A stretch of DNA of 7,607 nucleotides from a bacterium (GCA_030628575.1 DAOVQR010000029.1:1-7607), one strand, 5' to 3'; numbered from the stretch's first letter, positions 1-5,988 are shown. The notes: a model not told the origin generated them from the letters alone. Numbers and translations: made by a program.

Positions 1-76
1 AGTTTAGAAAACGAATTATAGATTATTTATATAAAATTGCTAAACTCTCGGGGAAAAGAGAACCGTCCCCATTGAC
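1..76 (+). repeat. 76-bp direct repeat, copy 1
   Basis: This copy is identical base for base to positions 1021-1096, exactly 1020 bp downstream. It may extend left of the window. The unit starts AGTTTAG and has the complement CTAAACT at 40-46, so its left half can fold into a hairpin. Its right half carries the core AAAAGAGAACCGTCCCCATT (54-73), which recurs inverted at 902-921. From memory, cores of the form GGGGACGGTTCTCTTTT are dispersed in many bacterial genomes, often near IS200-like/REP-associated tyrosine transposases. No transposase is visible here. Confidence 0.93.
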
Positions 77-156
77 AAGCTTTATCATATTAAAATCCAA
101 CCTGTTTAGCAAGGAAAAAGTAATAAGTAGTTTTTCGATGAACTCAAGATAAAAAT

Positions 157-681
157 TTAGAATTTATTAAGTGCAAAATTAACAATCATTAAAATAAGTA
201 AAGGAATCATTATAAAGTAAAAGACAATATTGTATTTTCTTAATTTCTCTGGAGAATATCCTTTGCTAACAAAAAATACCGGATGCATTTCCCTTTTTAA
301 TATTTTGTAAAAATCTGTAATACTTACAATTATCGCTAAAGAACCGATTATTATTAGGTTCATTCTTATTAAAAAATAAAAGTTTTCAAATGAAAAATTA
401 AATAATTTAAATGTTTCATTTAGTATACATAAAACAATCATTAAAATTATTAAATCCATTAGAATTATAGTGATAATATTAAATGTTTTTGATCGTATCG
501 GATTAAAATATACCTTTTGAGAAAATGATATTAAAGCCCAAATTGTAGCTATTGATGAAATTATTAAAGCAACAGTGTTTTGAAAATAAAATCCCATTAT
601 TAACACAGCTAATCCAATTATTAGTATTAAACTCGGAACTTTAATTGATTTTTGATATAGTTTGATTTTTTCGATATCCAT
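157..681 (-). CDS. Hypothetical five-helix integral membrane protein
   Basis: A 174-residue protein that I do not recognise. It has about five hydrophobic helices (residues roughly 15-34, 36-54, 67-89, 104-123 and 150-170) and short charged loops. The longest loop, about residues 124-149, holds a Lys/Arg-rich stretch and the sequence SKGYSPEKLRKYN. There is no cleavable signal peptide and no catalytic motif that I can see. The frame is open up to a TTG at 738, but I chose the ATG at 681: AAAGGAC lies 4 nt upstream (692-686), and a promoter at 738-710 places transcription start near 703, inside the longer frame. The gene is alone on its strand and lies between inverted copies of the repeat core (54-73 and 902-921), which suggests it may be cargo of a small mobile cassette. 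No hairpin terminator follows the stop. The coding call is fairly sure; the function is unknown. Confidence 0.75.
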   Translation of the reverse strand: MDIEKIKLYQKSIKVPSLILIIGLAVLIMGFYFQNTVALIISSIATIWALISFSQKVYFNPIRSKTFNIITIILMDLIILMIVLCILNETFKLFNFSFENFYFLIRMNLIIIGSLAIIVSITDFYKILKREMHPVFFVSKGYSPEKLRKYNIVFYFIMIPLLILMIVNFALNKF

Positions 682-709
682 TTTTGTCCTTTCATATAAC
701 TTCACCCAA

Positions 710-738
710 ATCGTAACATGATCTAACCTGTTTGACAA
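710..738 (-). promoter_or_regulatory. Promoter of the membrane protein gene
   Basis: On the minus strand, a -35 TTGTCA (738-733) and a -10 TACGAT (715-710) are separated by exactly 17 bp. The -10 is preceded by TGT, giving an extended -10. The predicted start near 703 leaves a leader of about 20 nt with an AAAGGAC ribosome site before the ATG at 681. The TTG that could open the longer frame at 738 lies inside the -35 box, so it is not a real start. Confidence 0.65.
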
Positions 739-747
739 GTTAAGAAA

Positions 748-777
748 TTTTAGATTTTAGATTGCAGATTTTAGATT
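748..777 (+). repeat. TTTTAGA heptamer minisatellite
   Basis: Four heptamers run in tandem: TTTTAGA, TTTTAGA, the variant TTGCAGA, and TTTTAGA, followed by TT. The same seven-base period and nearly the same unit occur inside infB at 5484-5518. This is therefore a genome-wide simple repeat type, present both between and within genes. Confidence 0.8.
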
Positions 778-785
778 ATGATTGA

Positions 786-830
786 GATTGCCACACTTTC
801 AATTCCAGTGAGACTCATGCTCGCAATGAC
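786..830 (-). repeat. Possible dispersed GTCATTGCGAG...GTGGCAATC repeat
   Basis: Read on the minus strand, the stretch opens GTCATTGCGAG and closes GTGGCAATC, with ATTGC/GCAAT as terminal inverted repeats. From memory, short dispersed repeats with these two ends and a variable middle are common in many bacterial genomes. The middle here (ATGAGTCTCACTGGAATTG) does not match the form I remember best, so this may be a diverged copy. Confidence 0.45.
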
Positions 831-874
831 TTTTTTTTATTTTTTATCAAATGTTCAGCATTTTGCTAGAAATA

Positions 875-904
875 GATGAGAATGAGATGAGAAGGGATGA
901 GAAT
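875..904 (+). repeat. Degenerate GATGAGAA tandem run
   Basis: GATGAGAAT, GAGATGAGAAG and GGATGAGAAT follow each other as imperfect repeats about 10 bp long. The run leads directly into the inverted repeat core at 902-921. No function is evident. Confidence 0.5.
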
Positions 905-921
905 GGGGACAGTTCTCTTTT
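902..921 (-). repeat. Inverted copy of the 76-bp repeat core
   Basis: AATGGGGACAGTTCTCTTTT is the reverse complement of positions 54-73 and 1074-1093 with one mismatch (A for G at position 911). With copy 1 it brackets the membrane protein gene in inverted orientation. With copy 2 it brackets 922-1073. Confidence 0.8.
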
Positions 922-971
922 ACTCTGGAAATTTATCATTTCTATTTCTAATTGAGCTTTATAAAACCTAT

Positions 972-988
972 TATTCTAATTTAGAATA
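972..988. promoter_or_regulatory. 17-bp perfect palindrome, candidate operator
   Basis: TATTCTAA-T-TTAGAATA is perfectly symmetric around T980. Its inner 11 bases, TCTAATTTAGA, are identical to those of the palindrome at 1161-1179. Two perfect palindromes with the same core upstream of a gene with a winged-helix repressor domain suggest a dimeric regulator site. That this protein binds them is inference. Confidence 0.45.
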
Positions 989-1020
989 GCATCCTTATAA
1001 TAAATCTTTAAATTATTTGA

Positions 1021-1096
1021 AGTTTAGAAAACGAATTATAGATTATTTATATAAAATTGCTAAACTCTCGGGGAAAAGAGAACCGTCCCCATTGAC
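1021..1096 (+). repeat. 76-bp direct repeat, copy 2
   Basis: Identical to positions 1-76. Identity stops after ATTGAC, where copy 1 continues AAGC and this copy continues GAGATA. Recombination between the copies would remove a 1020-bp segment carrying the membrane protein gene. Confidence 0.93.
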
Positions 1097-1120
1097 GAGA
1101 TAGTCCCCATTGACGAGATA
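1085..1120 (+). repeat. 18-bp tandem duplication at the repeat edge
   Basis: GTCCCCATTGACGAGATA occurs twice without a gap (1085-1102 and 1103-1120). Its first 12 bases are the right end of the 76-bp repeat, so the repeat's end has itself been duplicated together with 6 bp of flank. This could come from slippage or from a mobile-element junction. Confidence 0.9.
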
Positions 1121-1160
1121 TTATTTCAACCTCGCTTTCCACTCATTAATTTTGGCAAAA

Positions 1161-1179
1161 TACATCTAATTTAGATGTA
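1161..1179. promoter_or_regulatory. 19-bp perfect palindrome, candidate LexA-fusion operator
   Basis: TACATCTAA-T-TTAGATGTA has 9-bp arms around one central base and sits about 130 bp before the start codon of the LexA-methyltransferase gene. It abuts a possible promoter whose -35 would be TTGTCA at 1195-1200. It shares the core TCTAATTTAGA with 972-988. It does not resemble the Gram-positive LexA box (GAAC-N4-GTTC) or the enterobacterial CTGT-N8-ACAG, so a private operator of the fusion protein is inferred. Confidence 0.5.
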
Positions 1180-1280
1180 AACAGTACACTTTTTTTGTCA
1201 AACAACAAAACTTACATGGATAAACTAACAAATAAGCTAAATCTTGTGGATAACTTCGGTAGATTTTCGGTTTTAATCTA

Positions 1281-1301
1281 TGATATAATATAATTAGGAG
1301 G
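1281..1301 (+). promoter_or_regulatory. Extended -10 and ribosome site of the LexA-methyltransferase gene
   Basis: TGATATAAT (1281-1289) is an extended -10, the same nine bases as in the infB promoter. No good -35 lies 17 bp upstream, but the direct repeat TTCGGT (1255-1260 and 1266-1271, 11 bp apart) sits there and could be a regulator site. A strong ribosome site, AGGAGG (1296-1301), precedes the ATG by 5 nt. Transcription from this -10 would start almost at the ribosome site, so an upstream promoter (TTGTCA at 1195-1200 with GATAAA at 1219-1224) is an alternative. Confidence 0.45.
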
Positions 1302-1306
1302 TAAAA

Positions 1307-3169
1307 ATGTTAACAAAACGTCAAAAACAAATATTTGATTATATTAAGAGATATATTGAAAAGTATGATTACGCACCTACCTTTGAAGAAATTAAGAAAC
1401 ATTTTAGATTATCTTCTTTCAGTACGGTTCATGAACATATTAATTCTCTTAAAGATAAAGGTTATATAGAAAAAATTGATAATCAATCACGAGGTCTTAA
1501 AATTGGTTCCAGTGAAACTTTAATAGATATTTCAATAATCGGTAATATTACGGCTGGTATGCCGATAAAAGCAATCGAAACAGATAATAAATATATTACT
1601 GTTCCAAAAAATGAAATTAATAAATCTTATAAGCATTACGCATTAAATGTTCAAGGTAATAGTATGATAGACGAAGGAATTTATGACGGAGATACTGTTG
1701 TTATTAAAAGACAAAATACAGCCGACGATGGACAAACAGTTGTAGCGATTATTGATGAAAATGAAGCAACTTTAAAAAAACTTTACAGGGAACAGCATCG
1801 AATTAGATTGCAACCGGCAAATCCAAGTTTGTTTCCGATTTATCGAAAAGAGGTAGAAATTAGAGGTATAGTGGTAAAAATTATCAGGAATTTAGAATCA
1901 CCAATAGATAAAAAACATTTAAATGAAAAATACACCCGTCGAATAGATTACTCATGGGATTATCGAGGGAAAAATACTAAAACATATACTCATGGTATTC
2001 ATAATTATCCCGCAATGTTTATTCCGCAAGTCGCACGTAGATTGTTAGAAACTTACAGCAAAAAAGGTGATACAATTTGTGACATCTTTTGTGGTTCCGG
2101 CACAGCTCTTGTTGAAAGTAAAATTTTGGGTAGGAATGCTTATGGTATAGATTTAAATCCATTAGCAATTTTTCTAGCAAGAGTGAAAACTACACCAATC
2201 AATCCTCAAAAATTAACAAAAGAATATTTTAATTTACTCAACAGATTGGAAAAAATAAAAGATTGTGATGTCGCAAGTCCAAATTTCAATAATCTTGATT
2301 TTTGGTTTAAAGAAAAAGTCATTTTGAAACTCGCAAAACTTAAAAAAGCGATTCTAGAAATTGAGAACAAAACAATACGCAATTTTTTCATGGTTGCCTT
2401 TAGTGGAACTGTTCGACATTCGTCAAATACCAAAACAGGAGAGTTTAAATTGGTAAGAATTAAAAAAGAAAAATTAGATAAACATAACCCCAATGTTTTT
2501 AGTATATTCCGCAAAAAAATAGAAGCGAATATTGCTAGTATGGGAAAATTTTACAAAAATGCAAAAAAAAATTCACAGGTAAAAATTATTTTTGGTGATT
2601 CGTCAAAAGATAATGATATAAAAGAAAATTCTATTGATTGCATTGTTACTTCACCACCTTACGGTGACAGTCGGACAACTGTTGCGTATGGTCAATTTTC
2701 TCGCCTATCTGCGCAATGGATTGATATTTTTGATAATCCAAATGATGCTTCTGGAATAGATAAAAAATTGCTCGGAGGTAAACCAACCAAAACACTTTCC
2801 CATCTTCTTTCTTCTAATTACCTTAATAATGCACTTAATAAAATTGCAAAACAAGACGAAACCCGCGCCAGAGATGTTTTAAGTTTTTATATAGGTTTGA
2901 ATGATTGTTTAAAAAGAGCGTATAGGATATTAAAATCAAAAAAATATTTTTGTCTTGTTGTTGGCAACAGACTTGTCAAGCAAGTTCGTATTCCTACTGA
3001 TTTTATTGTTGCCGAACTGGGAAAAGAAATAGGTTTTACTTGTGAGAATATTTTTGTCCGTAATATTCCAGGAAAAAGAATGCCATTAAAAAATTCGCCG
3101 ACAAATACTGTAGGAAAAATGGAAAATACAATGAATAAAGAAAGTATCGTTATTTTGAGAAAATTATAG
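1307..3169 (+). CDS. LexA repressor fused to an SPPY-type DNA methyltransferase
   Basis: One uninterrupted 620-residue frame holds two full proteins. Residues 1-68 are a LexA winged-helix DNA-binding domain (SSFSTVHEHINSLKDKGYIE matches the Bacillus-type recognition helix region). Residues about 73-195 are an S24 autoprotease domain with the Ala83-Gly84 cleavage site in ITAGMPI, Ser119 in GNSM and Lys157 in ATLKKL; all three positions match the E. coli LexA cleavage site and dyad. Residues about 205-620 are an S-adenosylmethionine-dependent DNA methyltransferase: motif X region 228-251, motif I DIFCGSGT 259-266, acidic motif II at Asp282, and catalytic motif IV TSPPY 448-452, which is typical of N4-cytosine enzymes. 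The roughly 180 residues between motifs I and IV may hold the target recognition domain. There is no methionine codon between residues 120 and 237, so the methyltransferase is not simply a separate downstream gene. AGGAGG sets the start. It is the likely partner of the converging endonuclease. The fusion reading is firm; base specificity and regulation are inferred. Confidence 0.93.
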   Translation: MLTKRQKQIFDYIKRYIEKYDYAPTFEEIKKHFRLSSFSTVHEHINSLKDKGYIEKIDNQSRGLKIGSSETLIDISIIGNITAGMPIKAIETDNKYITVPKNEINKSYKHYALNVQGNSMIDEGIYDGDTVVIKRQNTADDGQTVVAIIDENEATLKKLYREQHRIRLQPANPSLFPIYRKEVEIRGIVVKIIRNLESPIDKKHLNEKYTRRIDYSWDYRGKNTKTYTHGIHNYPAMFIPQVARRLLETYSKKGDTICDIFCGSGTALVESKILGRNAYGIDLNPLAIFLARVKTTPINPQKLTKEYFNLLNRLEKIKDCDVASPNFNNLDFWFKEKVILKLAKLKKAILEIENKTIRNFFMVAFSGTVRHSSNTKTGEFKLVRIKKEKLDKHNPNVFSIFRKKIEANIASMGKFYKNAKKNSQVKIIFGDSSKDNDIKENSIDCIVTSPPYGDSRTTVAYGQFSRLSAQWIDIFDNPNDASGIDKKLLGGKPTKTLSHLLSSNYLNNALNKIAKQDETRARDVLSFYIGLNDCLKRAYRILKSKKYFCLVVGNRLVKQVRIPTDFIVAELGKEIGFTCENIFVRNIPGKRMPLKNSPTNTVGKMENTMNKESIVILRKL

Positions 3170-3844
3170 GTCTTTTATGTTCTTAAATAATAATGGAAGT
3201 TTATCTTCATATATTCTAAATCCAGTACCATGATTTCTTGCTCTCGTGCCTTTATCATGAAGTCTTAGATCTACTACGATATTTTCATTTTTAAATTGAT
3301 TAGCCAATAGTTCCGGGGAAGTATTTTTCATTAATTGTGCTCTATAAAAATGGAAATATTCTTTATTATCTCTTATTTCAACAAAAGCGCTAACAAAAGT
3401 CATAGCAGGAATTTTTTGTATAAATCTTTCAGCTAATTTATCAAGGGACCAGACAGCGATTGTTTCACCAGATGTATGTTGAACTGATATTGTTTTTTGG
3501 TTAATAGACAAAAATAATCCTACGCTGTTTGGTTTTAAAGACATAGTATAGTATAGACCTATTCGTCCGTTTTTATCCTTACTGCCATATTTTTTCACTG
3601 CTTCTAAAGGATTCATTTTCCAACATTTATTATTAAATGTAAATAAAGTAATAAGGTTTTTCGATTTAGATCTATGTGCTTTCAATTCTGCTTCAACTAA
3701 ATCTGATAATGCGATATTATTCTCTGTAATTCCTAATAAATTTTCTAATGTATGACCGATTCCCGTAGGACCATTTCTGGTTGATGCGACAAATTCCATC
3801 TTTTTAATTCGATTAAATTTCTCAATAAATTTTTTGATTGTCAT
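3164..3844 (-). CDS. MvaI/BcnI-family type II restriction endonuclease
   Basis: A 226-residue protein, close to the size of MvaI and BcnI, which cut CCWGG and CCSGG. Counting from the chosen start, GPTGIGHTLENLLGI (residues 25-39) is the family's N-terminal signature. SDLVEAELKAHR (47-58) supplies Asp48, Glu53 and Lys55 for the metal-binding D...ExK site. RNHGTGFRI near residue 203 is the conserved C-terminal element. I start at the ATG at 3844 because GAGGAG lies 10 nt upstream (3860-3855); the frame extends back to a TTG at 3868, but that start has no ribosome site. The gene follows the infB stop by about 30 bp on the same strand, so co-transcription is likely. Its end overlaps the methyltransferase gene tail-to-tail by 6 bp, leaving no room for a terminator. 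The family call is confident; the exact recognition site is not known. Confidence 0.88.
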   Translation of the reverse strand: MTIKKFIEKFNRIKKMEFVASTRNGPTGIGHTLENLLGITENNIALSDLVEAELKAHRSKSKNLITLFTFNNKCWKMNPLEAVKKYGSKDKNGRIGLYYTMSLKPNSVGLFLSINQKTISVQHTSGETIAVWSLDKLAERFIQKIPAMTFVSAFVEIRDNKEYFHFYRAQLMKNTSPELLANQFKNENIVVDLRLHDKGTRARNHGTGFRIYEDKLPLLFKNIKDL

Positions 3845-3873
3845 TTTTTCATTTCTCCTCACCATCAATTTTT

Positions 3874-5892
3874 TTACCCAATCTTCCTCGCAATCTCTTT
3901 AGTAGTAAATGCCTCGATAGTATCACCCTCTTCAATTTTTGTTTGAGTTTTGATGCCGAGTCCACACTCAAAACCTTCATCCACACTTGGCATAGCTTTT
4001 TTATTCTGTTCTAATGTATCGATAGTTCCTTTGCCAATAACATTTTTTTCATGTTTAATTTTCACTTTAGCACCTTTAATCATTTTATCAGATGTAACCT
4101 TACCGCCAATAATTTTATGTTCTTTTTTATCTTTAAATATTTTTAAAACAATTAATTTTCCCAATGATTCTTCAATAATTTCTGGTTCCAATAATCCTGA
4201 TAATCCAGAAGTTAAATCATCAATTAAATTATAAATAATATCATAAAGATTAATTTTTATTTTATGAGCTTCGGCCAATCTTCTGGCAGATTCTGAAACA
4301 TTAACGTGAAAACCAACCACCAATGCTTTAGAGCTGATTGCTAAATTAATATCAGATTCGGATATATCGCCAATACCATCATGGATAACCTTAATCACTG
4401 CTTCCTGATTGGAAAGATTGGACAAAGCATCTTTGATTGCCTCTAAAGAACCTTGGGTATCAGTTTTAAGAACAATATTAAACTCTTTTATTTGACCTGA
4501 TTTGATTTTTTGTGATATTTCACCTAAAGACAAATGGGTTCGTTTGGCTTTCCCTTGATTGTCTTGAGCTTTTTCCCGCGCCACTTTTTCATTTTCTACA
4601 ACTTGCAATCTTTCGCCAAAAATGGCTATATTTTTTAAACCAGTTATTTTAACCGGCATTGATGGAGTTGCCTCTTTAATGATATTGCCAAGGTAATCTT
4701 CCATTCTTTTTATTTTGCCAAAAGTATCAGACACTATTATTGCATCTGATTGTTTGATTGTCCCTTGCTGAACTAAAACTGTTGCTACTGAACCTAAACC
4801 TTTTTGCATATGAGATTCAATAATTACTCCTTGAGCAGCTATTTGAGGATCGGCTTTTAATTCCTCCAATTCTACCACCACTGCAAGCATTTCCAATAAT
4901 TTTTCCACCCCCTTGCCCGTTTTGGCAGAAATAGGCACCATAACTGTATCCCCACCCCATTCTTCTGAAACTAGTCCCAGATCTCCTAATTCCCGTTTGG
5001 TTTTTTCTACATTGGCTTCTGATTTATCTATTTTATTAATTGCCACTATAATTGGAATATTGGCAGCTTTAGCATGAGAAATTGCTTCTTTGGTTTGCGG
5101 CTTAACCCCATCTTCTGCGGCAACTACTAAAATAGCCACATCGGTTATATTGGCACCATGCGCCCGCATAGCAGAAAATGCTTCATGTCCAGGAGTATCG
5201 AGGAAAGTGACAATTTGCTCGTGGCTGGCGGCATGTGGCGGTTGGCTTTTAACTTGTAGCTTTTTAGATTTAGATTTAGATTTAGATTTAGATTTTTCTT
5301 CTTTATTTTTGTTATCTTGTTTTACGCTTTGCGTTTTACGTTTTGCGATTTCTACCTGGTAGGCACCAATATGTTGAGTGATACCACCCGATTCTCCGGC
5401 AGCAACTTTTGTCTTACGGATATAATCCAAAAGTGTTGTCTTGCCATGATCAACATGCCCCATCACAACAACCACGGGAGGCCTAGATTTTAGATTTAAG
5501 ATTTTAGATTTAAGATTTTCTTTTTTAGAATCCTTTTTTTCTACTTTTCTACTTTCTTCTGTTTGAGATTTGACTTTGTAACCTAGTTCGTCGGCAATAA
5601 TTGCTGCGCTGTCAAAATCAATTGATTCGTTAATAGTAGCCGTTATTCCATTTTTCATAAGTTCAGCAATTAAATCAACCACTGACATATCAAAACGAAC
5701 CGCCAAATCACGGACGGTTATAATCCGAGGTAAAGTGATTGTGCTGGTTTTTTGCGACTTGCTTGTGCCATCCATAGCCCCCACTGAATTGGAAGATGAT
5801 TTTTCTCGCTCAATTACATCAAGAGCTTCTTTTTTCTTTAAAGCTTTTGATTCTTTTTTTGAAAGTTTTCGTTTTTTATGAAAAGCAACCAT
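3874..5892 (-). CDS. infB: Translation initiation factor IF-2
   Basis: A complete 672-residue GTPase that places initiator tRNA on the ribosome. An IF2_N domain spans about residues 55-107. The GTPase domain runs from about 138: G1 GHVDHGKT (145-152), G2 around GITQHIGAY (170-178), G3 DTPGHEAF (232-239), G4 NKID (286-289) and G5 SAK (322-324). Domain II is about 352-430, domain III ([13 protein letters not shown]) about 470-560, and the tRNA-binding C-terminal domain about 575-662. Two oddities come from simple repeats. A Lys-rich linker, [10 protein letters not shown] (128-137), lies before the G domain. About 40 low-complexity residues (183-223, with SK repeats) sit between G2 and G3, where most IF-2 proteins have a short turn. 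The ATG at 5892 has AGGA 6 nt upstream and a good promoter before it. The restriction endonuclease gene follows almost at once, in place of the usual rbfA. Confidence 0.96.
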   Translation of the reverse strand: MVAFHKKRKLSKKESKALKKKEALDVIEREKSSSNSVGAMDGTSKSQKTSTITLPRIITVRDLAVRFDMSVVDLIAELMKNGITATINESIDFDSAAIIADELGYKVKSQTEESRKVEKKDSKKENLKSKILNLKSRPPVVVVMGHVDHGKTTLLDYIRKTKVAAGESGGITQHIGAYQVEIAKRKTQSVKQDNKNKEEKSKSKSKSKSKKLQVKSQPPHAASHEQIVTFLDTPGHEAFSAMRAHGANITDVAILVVAAEDGVKPQTKEAISHAKAANIPIIVAINKIDKSEANVEKTKRELGDLGLVSEEWGGDTVMVPISAKTGKGVEKLLEMLAVVVELEELKADPQIAAQGVIIESHMQKGLGSVATVLVQQGTIKQSDAIIVSDTFGKIKRMEDYLGNIIKEATPSMPVKITGLKNIAIFGERLQVVENEKVAREKAQDNQGKAKRTHLSLGEISQKIKSGQIKEFNIVLKTDTQGSLEAIKDALSNLSNQEAVIKVIHDGIGDISESDINLAISSKALVVGFHVNVSESARRLAEAHKIKINLYDIIYNLIDDLTSGLSGLLEPEIIEESLGKLIVLKIFKDKKEHKIIGGKVTSDKMIKGAKVKIKHEKNVIGKGTIDTLEQNKKAMPSVDEGFECGLGIKTQTKIEEGDTIEAFTTKEIARKIG
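5263..5295 (+). repeat. TTTAGA hexamer array inside infB
   Basis: Five perfect TTTAGA copies plus TTT. On the coding strand they read TCTAAA, giving alternating Ser-Lys in the insertion between G2 and G3 of IF-2. Because the period is six, copy number can change without shifting the frame. Confidence 0.93.
5321..5348 (+). repeat. TTT(A/G)CGN heptamer array inside infB
   Basis: Four heptamers: TTTACGC, TTTGCGT, TTTACGT, TTTGCGA. They encode KRKTQSVK at the start of the IF-2 insertion. The TTTTGCG unit recurs in the two repeats in the gyrA tail. A gain or loss of one unit would shift the infB frame. Confidence 0.85.
5484..5518 (+). repeat. (T/A)AGATTT heptamer array inside infB
   Basis: Five heptamers, TAGATTT or AAGATTT, without a gap. 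On the coding strand they are read in all three phases and give the linker around [10 protein letters not shown] just before the IF-2 GTPase domain. The unit matches the intergenic minisatellite at 748-777. Confidence 0.9.
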
Positions 5893-5952
5893 AATTTATC
5901 CTAACAATACAACAATAATCAATAATTCTCACATAAATGAGTATCTGAAATT

Positions 5953-5981
5953 ATTATATCAGATTATTAGGTTAGAAGCAA
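5953..5981 (-). promoter_or_regulatory. infB promoter
   Basis: On the minus strand, -35 TTGCTT (5981-5976), a 17-bp spacer and -10 TATAAT (5958-5953), with TGA just before the -10 (extended -10). The start would be near 5946, giving an untranslated leader of about 55 nt. The promoter lies in the 96-bp gap after gyrA, so infB, and probably the endonuclease gene after it, can be transcribed independently of gyrA. I see no hairpin terminator for gyrA in this gap. Confidence 0.7.
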
Positions 5982-5988
5982 TGATTTT

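Larger units (their letters stand above)
739..1306. other. Gene-free repeat and regulatory region
   Basis: No credible protein-coding frame is visible over about 570 bp. The stretch holds, in order, a heptamer minisatellite (748-777), a possible dispersed repeat (786-830), a GATGAGAA-rich run (875-904), an inverted repeat core (902-921), a palindrome (972-988), the second 76-bp repeat (1021-1096), an 18-bp tandem duplication (1085-1120), a second palindrome (1161-1179) and the leader of the LexA-methyltransferase gene. Positions 1-156 likewise hold only the first 76-bp repeat and AT-rich sequence with no gene. Confidence 0.8.

Noticed and set aside
1..1120. CRISPR array
   Set aside because: The repeats are only two perfect 76-bp copies 1 kb apart plus an 18-bp tandem pair. 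There is no regular spacer structure and no cas gene.
1860..1873. Internal GTG start (1871) giving a stand-alone methyltransferase
   Set aside because: The GAGGT before it is only 3 nt away, too close for a good ribosome site, and the codon is Val189 in the last strand of the S24 domain. A minor internal product is not excluded.
2206..2514. 102-codon open frame on the minus strand inside the methyltransferase gene
   Set aside because: It lies wholly antisense to the region between motifs I and IV, its product has no recognisable domain, and it has no ribosome site.
3845..3868. Upstream TTG (3868) or ATG (3865) start for the endonuclease
   Set aside because: No ribosome site precedes them, whereas GAGGAG is placed for the ATG at 3844. 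The extra residues (MMVRRNEK) include the translated ribosome site itself.
3950..4234. 94-codon plus-strand frame antisense to infB
   Set aside because: It overlaps the conserved C-terminal domain of IF-2. Its composition is what complementary strand translation gives.
5090..5362. 90-codon plus-strand frame with a leucine/aspartate repeat
   Set aside because: Its LDLDLDLD stretch is only the TTTAGA array read from the other strand of infB.
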